Assembly: GCA_964473525.1 (NCBI GenBank)
Contig: CAYYPK010000017.1
Span: 62,001-126,000 of the forward strand
Source: GCA-2687025 sp964473525
GTDB taxonomy: Bacteria; Poribacteria; WGA-4E; GCA-2687025
Length of the DNA: 64,000 nucleotides
Reading direction: 5' to 3'
The notes below the pieces were generated by a model that did no database searches, was not told the DNA's origin, and saw only the letters and a list, made by a program, of their open reading frames with translations. This document shows, in pieces, positions 24,139-33,300 of the stretch. A program made the position numbers and the translations under genes. The first letter of the stretch is position 1; each line of letters starts with the position of its first letter.

Positions 24139-24903
24139 TTAGCGGGCCTGACCTTCGTCGGCAGGCGCGTCATTATCCGCGTCCCCGCGAATGTGGCGCA
24201 AGACGGCCGCCCGCCACGACGGCTCCGTGTCGTCCATGCCCACACATAGCTCGGCCGCCGTGCCGATGCCCACTACGCGTCCCTTGTGCAGGATCACCGC
24301 GCGGTCGATGACGTCCTCGAGGAGTTCGGGCAGGTTCGTCGCCAACAGGATCGCCTTACCCATCGCGCGGAGCTCGGCCAATATCTCCGCCATCTCCGCC
24401 TGTCCTGCTACGTCGAGACCGGCTAGCGGCTCGTCTAGCAGTAGGACGGGTGGGTCGTGCAGCAGCGCCCTCGCTAGCTCTACTCGCTGGGCCTCGCCGC
24501 GCGATAGATCCGTCAAATGCGCGTCGGTGAGATGCCCTACGTCCGTTAGGTCCAGCGCTTGTGCTATCGCCTCCGCGCGGTCCTCTCGCGGCAGTCGGTG
24601 CGACGCCGCCATCGCCTTCATGTACGTCGCTACGTCCGTCTGGTCGGGGAAGAGGGGCGTCTCCGCAACGTAGCCTATTCGCTTTCTCGCTTCGCGTGGC
24701 TTGCGGCGCACGTCGATCCCCGCCACCTGCGCGTTGCCCGACGCGCTGCGCGTTGCCGTAGCTAGCGTCTGGATCACGAGGGACTTGCCCGACCCGTTCG
24801 CGCCTAGGAGGGCGACGCACTCGCCCTCGTCGACCGTGAGCGAGACGTCGGTAAGGAGGCCACGGCGGCGGGCTCGGACGCTGATGGTGTCCAGTTGTAA
24901 CAC
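24139..24903 (-). CDS. ABC transporter ATP-binding protein, no permease adjacent
   Basis: The 254-residue product is an ABC ATPase with Walker A GANGSGKS (34-41), Q-loop region GYVAETPLFPDQTDV, signature LSRGEAQR in place of LSGGQ, Walker B VLLLDEPLAGLD and a switch-loop region (ILLATNLPE) in which the usual His is replaced by Asn. The length and the ISVRARRRGLLTDVSLTV start resemble CcmA/NatA-type exporters. There is no membrane partner next to it, so the permease must be encoded elsewhere or lost. The start is a GTG at 24903; the in-frame sequence further upstream lacks coding features and no ribosome binding site is strong. Confidence 0.8.
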   Translation of the reverse strand: MLQLDTISVRARRRGLLTDVSLTVDEGECVALLGANGSGKSLVIQTLATATRSASGNAQVAGIDVRRKPREARKRIGYVAETPLFPDQTDVATYMKAMAASHRLPREDRAEAIAQALDLTDVGHLTDAHLTDLSRGEAQRVELARALLHDPPVLLLDEPLAGLDVAGQAEMAEILAELRAMGKAILLATNLPELLEDVIDRAVILHKGRVVGIGTAAELCVGMDDTEPSWRAAVLRHIRGDADNDAPADEGQAR

Positions 24904-25202
24904 TGCTGAATGCCGGTAGGGTGATGTGGATGCCGAAGTTCTACGAGCCCCGCGCAAGCATGTCAACCTGCGCCACGCCTGGCGCTGCGGGCGAATCGAC
25001 TCAGACCCGGCCACAGCACACGACAGAAAGTTGGCGGATTTCGCCAGCGCGACCCGTCTACATGGCAGGAACGGGCCCGGCGCCTCGATATCACACCGCG
25101 CGCAATGTGCGCGGCGCGGGGCCGTAGCTCTATACCATCGCTTCCTGCTGCATCGGAGCCCGTGGACAACGTCCGCGCAGTCGTCACTAGGGAAGGACCT
25201 CC
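24904..25202 (+). other. Divergent intergenic region, ABC ATPase / WD40 giant
   Basis: This gap separates a leftward and a rightward gene and should hold promoters for both. The only distinct feature is GGAAGGA at 25191-25197, the ribosome binding site of the WD40 gene. A TATACC at 25131-25136 could be a -10 box but lacks a matching -35 box. No gene was recognised. Confidence 0.4.
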
Positions 25203-28200
25203 ATGGTCGCCTTGTCCCGCCGATCGAACGCCGTGCACCGCTCCCAAACTCGCTGCGTCATCGGCCTGATGGCTGCCGCGCTTCTCACGGTCAACGTTGC
25301 CCATGCACTACCCGACGGTGCCTTGGACCGCCTCGGATTCGGCCTTCCAGAGGCAGTCACGTACTCGCCAAACGGGGATATCCTCGCGGTGGCCACAAGA
25401 ATCGGTGTCGAGCTATGGGACACCAGCACCGACCAGCGCACGGCTTTCTTCGAACCAGGCGCTAGTGTTTGGTCTGTCGCGCTCTCTCCCAACGGAGACA
25501 CGCTCGCGGCCGGTATCTCTGACGGAACGGTGAGGCTTTGGGATGTCCACACTCGACAAGAGGTCGCCGCCCTGCAAGGGCACACGTTCTCGGTGGAATC
25601 TGTCGCGTTCTCACCCGACGGAGCGACCCTCGCGAGTGCTGACTGGGAAGCGGTGAGGCTCTGGGACGTCAGCGCGCGGCAGGAGATCGCGACACTGCAA
25701 GGCCACACCGACGGGATTGCCTGCGTGGCCTTCTCGCCCGACGGCGACATCCTCGCGAGCAGCAGCTGGGACACCACCATTAAGCTCTGGGATGTCCACA
25801 CGCAACAAGAGACCATAACGCTAGAAGGACACACGGGCGCGGTCAAATCCGTGGTCTTCTCGCCTGCGGGCGACATTGTGGCCAGCGGCAGCTGGGACAC
25901 CACCGTAAAGCTCTGGGACGTCAATGCGGGGCAGGAGGTGGCAACACTTCTGGGACACACGAGTCAAGTGCAATTCGTCGCGTTCTCACCTGACGGAGAC
26001 GGCCTTGCGAGCGCAAGTTGGGACGACACGGTGAAGCTGTGGGACGTCAACGGCCAGCAGGAGGTAGCGACACTCCAAGGCCACACGCAGGACGTCAGCT
26101 CCGTGGCGTTTTCGCCAGGCGGAGGAACCCTCGCGACCGCGAGCGATGACGGCACGGTAAAGCTGTGGGACGTAAGTGCGCGGCAAGAGCGGGCAACCCT
26201 ACCAGGACACACAGACGGTGTCCGGTCCATCGCGTTCTCCCCCTCTGGAGAAGTCCTAGCGACCAGCAGCGACCTGCACGTCAACTTGTGGGACGTCAGC
26301 GCAGGGCAGGAGTTGGCGGCCCTGCACGGACATGTGGATCGCGTCGATTCTGTTGCGTTCTCGCCAGACGGCGACACGATCGCCAGTGGTGGCTTTCAGC
26401 GGGTAAAGCTCTGGGATGTCAGCGCGGAGCAGGAGATCACGACCCTACACGGGCACGCCTCATGGGTAAGCGCCGTCGCCTTCTCGCCGGCCGGCGGCAT
26501 CCTCGCAAGTGGCGGCGACGACGACACTGTGCGGCTTTGGGACGTCAACACAGAACAGGGAACCGCCAGCTTGGAGGGGCACACGGAGATCATCCGATCA
26601 ATCGCGTTCTCGCCGGACGGAGCCATCCTTGCGAGCGCGAGCGATGACGGCACGGTGAAGCTGTGGGATGTCGACGCACACCGAGAGATCGCGACGCTAC
26701 AAGGGCACACCTCCTGGGTGTGGGCCCTTGCTTTCTCACCCAACGGGCGCACACTCGCCAGCGGCAGCACGGATAACACCGTAAAGCTCTGGGATGTCGA
26801 CACGCGGCAGGAGACCGCGACCCTACAGGGACACGCCTTCTGGCTAAGAGGCGTTGCGTTCTCACGCAACGGTAATGTTCTCGCGAGCGCGAGCAGTGAC
26901 GGCACCGTGAAGCTCTGGGATGTCCACGCGCGACAGGAGATCGCAACGCTGCTAGGACACACAGCCTCGCCGACCTCAGTCGCCTTCGCCCCGCAAGGCC
27001 ACGCGCTCGCAAGCGGCAGCTCGGACGGGACCGTCCTACTGTGGGACATGTCGCCGTATGTCCCGTCGCCCCATTTCGCGGCCCGCAGTGCATGGGTCGT
27101 CGACCGTGACGCCAATGCTGACGGAGTGGCGAACCCGGGCGAACGTGTCGAACTGCGTGCGCGTATGAAGAACGAAGGCGCCCTGGACGCGGCGAACGTC
27201 GTTGCCACGCTGACCACCGCCGACACCGACGTTACCGTCGTCAACGGCGAGGCAACACACGCTACATGGCCGGCCGGGGCAGCGCGTGACAACGTGGGAT
27301 TCGTGTTGGACATCGCTCCTGACGCCACTCCCCACGACGTGACCGTCGTCGTGGATGTGACAGCGGACAACGGCGGCCCGTGGCAGTTCACGTACACGTT
27401 CGCAATTGAGCCTCCACCACCAGGTCTTGCCAGCCGGAACTTCTGGGCCCGAGACGCCGTCTCCGGCAACGGCGACGGCGAGGCGAACCCCGGCGAACGC
27501 GTCGAGATCAAGGCGCGGCTCAAGCACGAGGGAGAGACGGATCTGCTTAATGTCGTGGCTACACTCAGTGGCGGCGACGGCGTGACCGTCATCGACGGTG
27601 AAGTCACCCACGCGACGTGGCCGGCGGGCGTGGCGCGCAACAACGACGGCTTGCTCGTGGAGATCGACGCGGACGCCACGGGGCCGATCGAATTCACGCT
27701 GGACGTCACGGCGGACAACGGCGGCCCCTGGCAGTTCACGTACACGCTCCCTATCGTAGGGTCGGCGCCGGCGCCCGTATTCACGGCTCGGAGTTCTTGG
27801 ATACGCGACAAGGACACGGGCAACGCCGATGGCCAAGCCGACGCCGGGGAGCGTGTTGAGTTCAAGGTGCGCCTGAGAAACGACGGCCCCGGCGATGCCC
27901 AGAACGTTGGGGTAGCACTCAGCAGCGCTGACGACGTCACCATCGTCGATGAGCCGGCAGACATCGCGTCTTGGCCTGCGGGAGTCGCGAGAACCAGCAC
28001 CTTCCTTGTCGACATCGGTGCGGGCGCGTCTGGCGAGGCAGCTTTCGCTCTGAGCGTCACAGCCGACAGCGGCGGCCCGTGGCAGTTCACGTACGCTCTG
28101 CCTATAGTCGCGGCGGGGGCCCTCCCGTCCTTCACGGCGCGCAGTTCCTGGATCCGCGATAAGGACACCGGCAACGCCGACGGGCAGGCCGACGCAGGTG

Positions 28201-29849
28201 AGACGGTTGAGTTCAAGGTGCGCGTGAGGAACGACGGCCCGGGAGACGCGCACAACGTGGCGTTCTCGTTCAGCACCACGGGCGACATCGTTAGCTGGAG
28301 TAGCCCGGCCGGCCCCGAACTGTGGCCCGCAGGCGTTGCGAAGACGCTCACCTTCGATGTCGAGATTGGCGCGGACGCGACGGGTGAGCTGTCCTTCGGC
28401 CTGGAGATCTCCGCAGATACCGGCGGCCCCTGGCAGTCCGTGCACACGGTGCCTGTTGTGGCTGCGTCCGTCGCCCCGGCGTTCGCATCCCGCAGTTCTT
28501 GGATCCGCGACAAGGTCACCGGCGACGCTGACGGGCAGGCGGAGGGCGGGGAGCGCATTGAGTTCAAGGCCCGCCTCCGCAACGACGGGCCGGGAGCCGC
28601 CCAGAACGTCGCCGTGTCGCTAACCAGCGAAGCCGATGTGACGGTTGTGCAGGCGCCAGCCCCTTTGGAGTCGTGGTCCGCCGAGACAGCTCGGACCAAC
28701 ACGTTCCTCGTCGACATCGGGTCAGGCGTTGCGGGAGATGTGACGTTTACTGTTCACGTGACGGCGGACAACGGCGGGCCCTGGGAGTTTCCGTACACCA
28801 TATCGGTCGTGGCGGCCCCGGCCGCCGGCCTTGCTGCCCGCAGCTTCTGGGCGCGTGACCGGAGGACGGGCAACGACGACGGCGACGCCAACCCCGGCGA
28901 ACGGGTGCAGATCAAGGCGCGCCTGAAGAATGAGTCGGATACCGAGTTCACGAACGTCGTCTCTACTCTGAGTACTGACAACCCCAACATCACCATCGTC
29001 AGCGCCCAGAAAACCTACGGTACCTGGGCCGCTGGCGCCGCCAAGAACAACGACGGTCTCCTCATTGACGTTGGCTCAGATGCGTCGGGTTCCGTGGCGT
29101 TCACCCTCGACGTCACCGCGGACAACGGCGGCCCGTGGCAGTACACGTACTCGCTGCCCATTGTGACGCTGCCAACGAACTTCGCGATGCGCAGCGGCTG
29201 GGCGCGCGACAAGGACACTGGCGACGGCGATGGTCAATCCGAAGCCGGCGAGCGTGTCGAGGTGCGGGTCCGTCTGAAGAACGAGGGGCAGATCGCTGGG
29301 GAGAACGTCGTCGTGACGCTCAGCACGACGGACGTGAACGCCACAGTGGCATCAGCGACCGTAACGCACGCGACGTGGCCAGCCGGGGTGGCGCGCAACA
29401 ACGCAGGTCTTCTCGTCGATCTCGGAGAGGCGGTCGGCGGAACGGTCAGCTTCGTCGTGGACGTGACCGCAGACAACGCAGGGCCATGGCAGTTCACGTT
29501 CGATCTGCCAGTTTCGGCGCCCGCGGCGCCAGCGTTGCTCGCGTCTGGCCTGCCAACGCGGAGCGCGGCCCTGCCCAACTACCCCAACCCGTTCAACCCC
29601 GAGACGTGGATACCGTTCGAGCTCGCCGAGTCGTCGGACGTCACCGTCCGGGTGTACGATATGCGGGGTCACCAGGTGCGTCGCCTCGACCTGGGGTATC
29701 TAGACGCCGGCAGGTACCACGGCCGTTCGGCCGCCGCCCACTGGGACGGCCGCAACGACATCGGCGAAGCCGTCGCCAGCGGGGTGTATGTCTACGAGGT
29801 GCGCGCCGGGAGCTTCGTAGAGCGCCGACGGATGGTGATCCGCAAGTAG
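25203..29849 (+). CDS. Giant secreted WD40 protein with seven Ig-like repeats and a sorting-type C-terminus
   Basis: The 1548-residue product has a signal peptide (GLMAAALLTVNVAHA, cleavage near residue 36). Residues about 40-617 contain 14 WD motifs of the form TVKLWDV...LQGH, enough for two seven-bladed propellers. Residues about 625-1440 hold seven ~110-residue repeats, each with a D-x-x-TGN-x-DG-x-ANPGERVE loop, a THATWPAGVARNNDG segment and a VTADNGGPWQFTYTLP end; the Asp-rich loop may bind calcium. The final ~92 residues (LPNYPNPFNPETWIPFELAE ... RRRMVIRK) form a C-terminal module like those of T9SS/FlgD-type secreted proteins. A cell-surface adhesion or scaffold role is likely. The ATG has GGAAGGA upstream. 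Confidence 0.85.
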   Translation: MVALSRRSNAVHRSQTRCVIGLMAAALLTVNVAHALPDGALDRLGFGLPEAVTYSPNGDILAVATRIGVELWDTSTDQRTAFFEPGASVWSVALSPNGDTLAAGISDGTVRLWDVHTRQEVAALQGHTFSVESVAFSPDGATLASADWEAVRLWDVSARQEIATLQGHTDGIACVAFSPDGDILASSSWDTTIKLWDVHTQQETITLEGHTGAVKSVVFSPAGDIVASGSWDTTVKLWDVNAGQEVATLLGHTSQVQFVAFSPDGDGLASASWDDTVKLWDVNGQQEVATLQGHTQDVSSVAFSPGGGTLATASDDGTVKLWDVSARQERATLPGHTDGVRSIAFSPSGEVLATSSDLHVNLWDVSAGQELAALHGHVDRVDSVAFSPDGDTIASGGFQRVKLWDVSAEQEITTLHGHASWVSAVAFSPAGGILASGGDDDTVRLWDVNTEQGTASLEGHTEIIRSIAFSPDGAILASASDDGTVKLWDVDAHREIATLQGHTSWVWALAFSPNGRTLASGSTDNTVKLWDVDTRQETATLQGHAFWLRGVAFSRNGNVLASASSDGTVKLWDVHARQEIATLLGHTASPTSVAFAPQGHALASGSSDGTVLLWDMSPYVPSPHFAARSAWVVDRDANADGVANPGERVELRARMKNEGALDAANVVATLTTADTDVTVVNGEATHATWPAGAARDNVGFVLDIAPDATPHDVTVVVDVTADNGGPWQFTYTFAIEPPPPGLASRNFWARDAVSGNGDGEANPGERVEIKARLKHEGETDLLNVVATLSGGDGVTVIDGEVTHATWPAGVARNNDGLLVEIDADATGPIEFTLDVTADNGGPWQFTYTLPIVGSAPAPVFTARSSWIRDKDTGNADGQADAGERVEFKVRLRNDGPGDAQNVGVALSSADDVTIVDEPADIASWPAGVARTSTFLVDIGAGASGEAAFALSVTADSGGPWQFTYALPIVAAGALPSFTARSSWIRDKDTGNADGQADAGETVEFKVRVRNDGPGDAHNVAFSFSTTGDIVSWSSPAGPELWPAGVAKTLTFDVEIGADATGELSFGLEISADTGGPWQSVHTVPVVAASVAPAFASRSSWIRDKVTGDADGQAEGGERIEFKARLRNDGPGAAQNVAVSLTSEADVTVVQAPAPLESWSAETARTNTFLVDIGSGVAGDVTFTVHVTADNGGPWEFPYTISVVAAPAAGLAARSFWARDRRTGNDDGDANPGERVQIKARLKNESDTEFTNVVSTLSTDNPNITIVSAQKTYGTWAAGAAKNNDGLLIDVGSDASGSVAFTLDVTADNGGPWQYTYSLPIVTLPTNFAMRSGWARDKDTGDGDGQSEAGERVEVRVRLKNEGQIAGENVVVTLSTTDVNATVASATVTHATWPAGVARNNAGLLVDLGEAVGGTVSFVVDVTADNAGPWQFTFDLPVSAPAAPALLASGLPTRSAALPNYPNPFNPETWIPFELAESSDVTVRVYDMRGHQVRRLDLGYLDAGRYHGRSAAAHWDGRNDIGEAVASGVYVYEVRAGSFVERRRMVIRK

Positions 29850-29916
29850 AAGCCATGAGTGGCGGGCAGTTAGCGCCACGCCTGAATCCGCCCATGGGCC
29901 ACTTGAGGTGAGCCAA

Positions 29917-29947
29917 GACGCGTCCCGGCCGCGACGCGGGACGCGTC
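29917..29947 (+). terminator. Hairpin after the WD40 giant gene
   Basis: An 11-base perfect inverted repeat, GACGCGTCCCG (29917-29927) and CGGGACGCGTC (29937-29947), with a nine-base loop lies 67 bases after the stop codon. There is no run of T after it, so it may be a Rho-dependent or processing structure rather than a classical terminator. Confidence 0.45.
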
Positions 29948-30245
29948 CTGATCTGCTGCTTGTCGGCATGAGAAGTATGACGCCCCGGGGCAGGGGGCCG
30001 CCCCGACATGAGAAGGCGCCCAAGAGGCTGGCCCGGCGGACGAGCGAACCGCCCAACCAGCCACACGCCCAAGTGCGAACACTGCCCTTCCCGCAGTGCG
30101 ACCGTCCTCGATTTCCGTAGCCGCCGCCGGCTCCATGATCGGCCATGAATTCCGCTCTGAGCAGCAAGGCCGCTGCACACCAAACTCGCCCCAACGCTGA
30201 CCTTACGCCGCAGAGACGAGACGACGTCAGTGCGACATGGGACTG

Positions 30246-30274
30246 TTGTATAGGAATTAACCTAGAGCTACAAT
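30246..30274 (+). promoter_or_regulatory. Sigma70-type promoter for the second giant gene
   Basis: TTGTAT (30246-30251, three of six matches) is followed by 17 bases and TACAAT (30269-30274, five of six matches) within an AT-rich island. Transcription would start near 30281, giving a leader of about 35 bases before the ATG at 30316, which itself has AAGGGGG upstream. Confidence 0.55.
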
Positions 30275-30315
30275 TCTGTGCGTTCGGCAGTCGGCGTTTG
30301 CTGAAGGGGGCAGCA

Positions 30316-33300
30316 ATGGACCCGCGCGGAAGACCGTATCGCGGACCTCGCTGGGGCACATGGGTCGTCGTCGTTCTGCTAGTAGTGACTGGCGTGGAGC
30401 GCGCGGCCACGCAGGAAGTCGTGTTTCAGCGGGATTTCGAACCTGCGACGGGGCCCGGCGAGACGACCAGCCCGTCTGGCCGCGGCTTTGCCGGCAGGTT
30501 CGGGAACAACGTCGCCGGATTCACGCTGGACGACCTGCCACCGCATGCGGGCGTGAGGATCCAATTCTCCCTGTATCTTATCGGTAGCTGGGACGGCAAC
30601 CACGAATACTACGGGCAAGACATATGGTCCATGGGCGTCGTTGGTGGGCGCACGTTGGTGCGAACGCCGTTCGCGAACGGCTTCGATAGGGCGTTCCCCG
30701 ACGATCCACACGAGCGAAACACGCTGGGCTACCCGACCTCTAACGGTGGGGACTCCGTGTACTTCTTCGATGTGGAAACAGCTCATTCCGAGTCGAGCAT
30801 TCGCATCGAATTCGCGGCATCAGGCCTCCAGAGCCTGTCGGACGAGAGCTGGGGTGTCGATGACATTGTCGTCACCGTCGGAGATGCGCCCTCGGTCGAC
30901 ACGCGAGTGCCAGGATTGCCCCTAGATCCGCAGGCGACTGCCGCGTATCAGGGCGCCGTCATCTCGTGGGACGCGTCTTCCTACATCGGCGTCGGGATCG
31001 ACCGCTACCGCATCCTCCGGTCACCCGCGCCATCCAACCTGGGTAGGCTGGGCTTTGTCGTCGTGGCTGGCGACACCACCGTGGCCACGGTAGACGGGCT
31101 CTCGACCGGCGGCACGCAATACACGTTCCGCGTCATGGCCATCGACACGCTCGGAAACATCAGCATCTCGGAGGCCACAGACCCCGTGATACCCCTCGCG
31201 GAACCCCCCGGTCCTGCGACGCCGAGTATGGAGTTTGTGGCGACGCACGTCGATGACAACACGGTGGGTGACAGCGACGGGGATGGCGACGGCAGAGCGG
31301 AGCCCGGCGAGACCATCGAGCTCTCGGTATTTCTGGCGAATGGCGGCGCGGCGGACGCCACCGGTGTAGTTGGGAACCTCACCAGCGCCGACCCAGACGT
31401 CATAGTTACATCCGCCACCTCTACATACGGCTCGGTGCCTGCGGGTACTGCCAGCAGCGGTCTCTTCTACGTCGTAGCCATCTCCCCAGACGCGGCTCCC
31501 CACGGCGCGAGCTTCTCCCTGACCGTCACGGCAGAGAACGGTGGCCCGTGGGAGCTCACGTTCGTGGAGGAGATATATGAGCAGGATGCTGGCCCGCCGG
31601 ATGGCAACGACGAGCCCTGGAATGCCACCCACGTCCTGCCGGACGGCGCCTGGCACGACGAGTCGTTCGGCTCCGGTAGCGATGTCGACTGGTTCCGCTT
31701 CGAGGCGGTGGCTGGCTCTGCGTACACGGTGGAGACCGGTGGTCTTGGCGGCGGCGCGGACACCGTCATCGCGCTCTACGGCGACCCGCCATCGATCCGG
31801 ATCAGCAGGAACGACGACTATCCGGGATACGCGAGGGCCTCTCGGATCGACTGGATCGCCACGGCCTCCGCGACAGTACTGATCGAGGTCCGGCAATTCG
31901 GCAGCTCGGGCACGGGCACGTACAGTGTGCGGGCATTTCCGACCGAACTGCCCGGTGAGGGCAACGACGTCTCTACGGGCGCCACCCCGCTGACAGCCGA
32001 CGGGGCATGGCTGGACGAGTCGTTCAGCTCCGCCGGCGACGTGGACTGGTTCGAATTCGAGGGAGTGGCCGGTTCTACATACGCGGTCGAGACCGGTCGC
32101 CTGCTCGACGGCGCGGACACGGCCATCACCCTTTTCGGCCCGTCCTCGATCTCCCCGATAGGCGAGAACGACGACTACCCGGGCGCCAGTCGCGCCTCCA
32201 GAATCGACTGGGTTGCCGCGGCGTCCGGAACATACCTGGCTCATGTCAGGCACTGGTCGGGCTCGGGCACGGGCTCTTACAGCGTCCGGGTCGAGACGTT
32301 GTCCGTTGGCCCGTCGTTCGCGATGCGCAACGCCTGGATCTTTGACGGCGGAGGCGACGCGAACGGAGATGGCATGGCGGACGCTGGCGAGCGCGTGAGA
32401 CCACGCGTTCGGCTGAAGAACGAGGGCGCAGGCGCGGCGAGCAACGTCCGAGTCGTCCTCTGGATCGACGATGCCGACGTGGTCGTGGTTAACGGCGAGG
32501 CACTTCACAGTTCCTGGCCCGCCGGGGAGGCACGCAACAACGAGGGCTTTGTTCTGGACATTACTCCAGATGCAACCGCGCACGCCGTGACCGCTGTCGT
32601 CGACGTGACGGCAGACAGCGGCGGCCCCTGGCGTTTCACGTACACATTCCAGATCGTCCCGCCGCCCCCGGGTCTCGCGGCTCGCAGTTTCTGGATGAGG
32701 GACAGAACCACGGGCAACGACGATGGCGACGCGAACCCCGGCGAACGCGTAGAGATCAAGGCGCGCCTCAAGCACGAGGGCGAAACCGACCTGCTGAACG
32801 TCGTCGCCACGCTTCGCAGCTCGGACGATGTCACCATCGTACGCGGGCAAGTCACCCACGCGACGTGGCCAGCAGGCGTAGCCAGAAACAACGACGGACT
32901 GCTCGTGGAACTTGGCGTGGGCGTCACGGCTTCAGTGGCGTTCACGCTGGATGTCGCGGCGGACAACGGTGGTCCGTGGCAGTTCAGCTTCACGCTTCCC
33001 GTTGTGCCGCTGCCGGTTGTGCTCACCCAGCGCAACTTCTGGATCAGAGACAAGGTAACGGGCAACGCGGATGGCGATGCCAACCCCGGCGAACGACTGG
33101 AAGTGCGCGCGCGCATCCGCAACGACAGCCTGGTGGATGCGGAGAACGTCCTTGTCGAGCTCACGTCGACCGACCCCAGCGTCACTGTCGTGAGCGGTCA
33201 AGTGGCGCATGCGACCTGGCCTGCGGGGATCGCCAGGAACAACGAAGGTCTCGTCATTGAGGTCGGGTCGGATGCGGTCGACGCCGTGTCGTTCGCTCTG

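Larger units (their letters stand above)
29850..30315 (+). other. 466-base gap between the two giant genes
   Basis: Besides a hairpin at 29917-29947 and a promoter candidate at 30246-30274, described separately, this stretch contains a GC-rich segment (about 29980-30100) with short C-run/G-run complementarity and an unusually AT-rich patch (30230-30300) around the promoter. No gene was recognised. An in-frame upstream extension of the second giant protein exists from 30145 but has no signal peptide or ribosome binding site. Confidence 0.45.

Noticed and set aside
22803..24311. A 502-codon plus-strand frame
   Set aside because: Antisense to PhyH, Gfo/Idh/MocA and the ABC ATPase, and it runs across a dispersed repeat; no motif.
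25500..27050. Regular repeats that could suggest a CRISPR or satellite array
   Set aside because: The periodicity (about 126 bases) is coding and matches WD40 blades with conserved reading frame; there are no short identical repeats with unique spacers.
27036..28445. A 469-codon minus-strand frame within the Ig-like repeats
   Set aside because: A shadow of the repeated coding sequence on the plus strand; its apparent repeats mirror those of the real gene.
26396..28717. A very long reading frame (773 codons) on the minus strand
   Set aside because: It is antisense to the WD40/Ig-like giant gene, whose domains are certain; the opposite frame stays open because of high GC and repeated codons, and its product has no domain.
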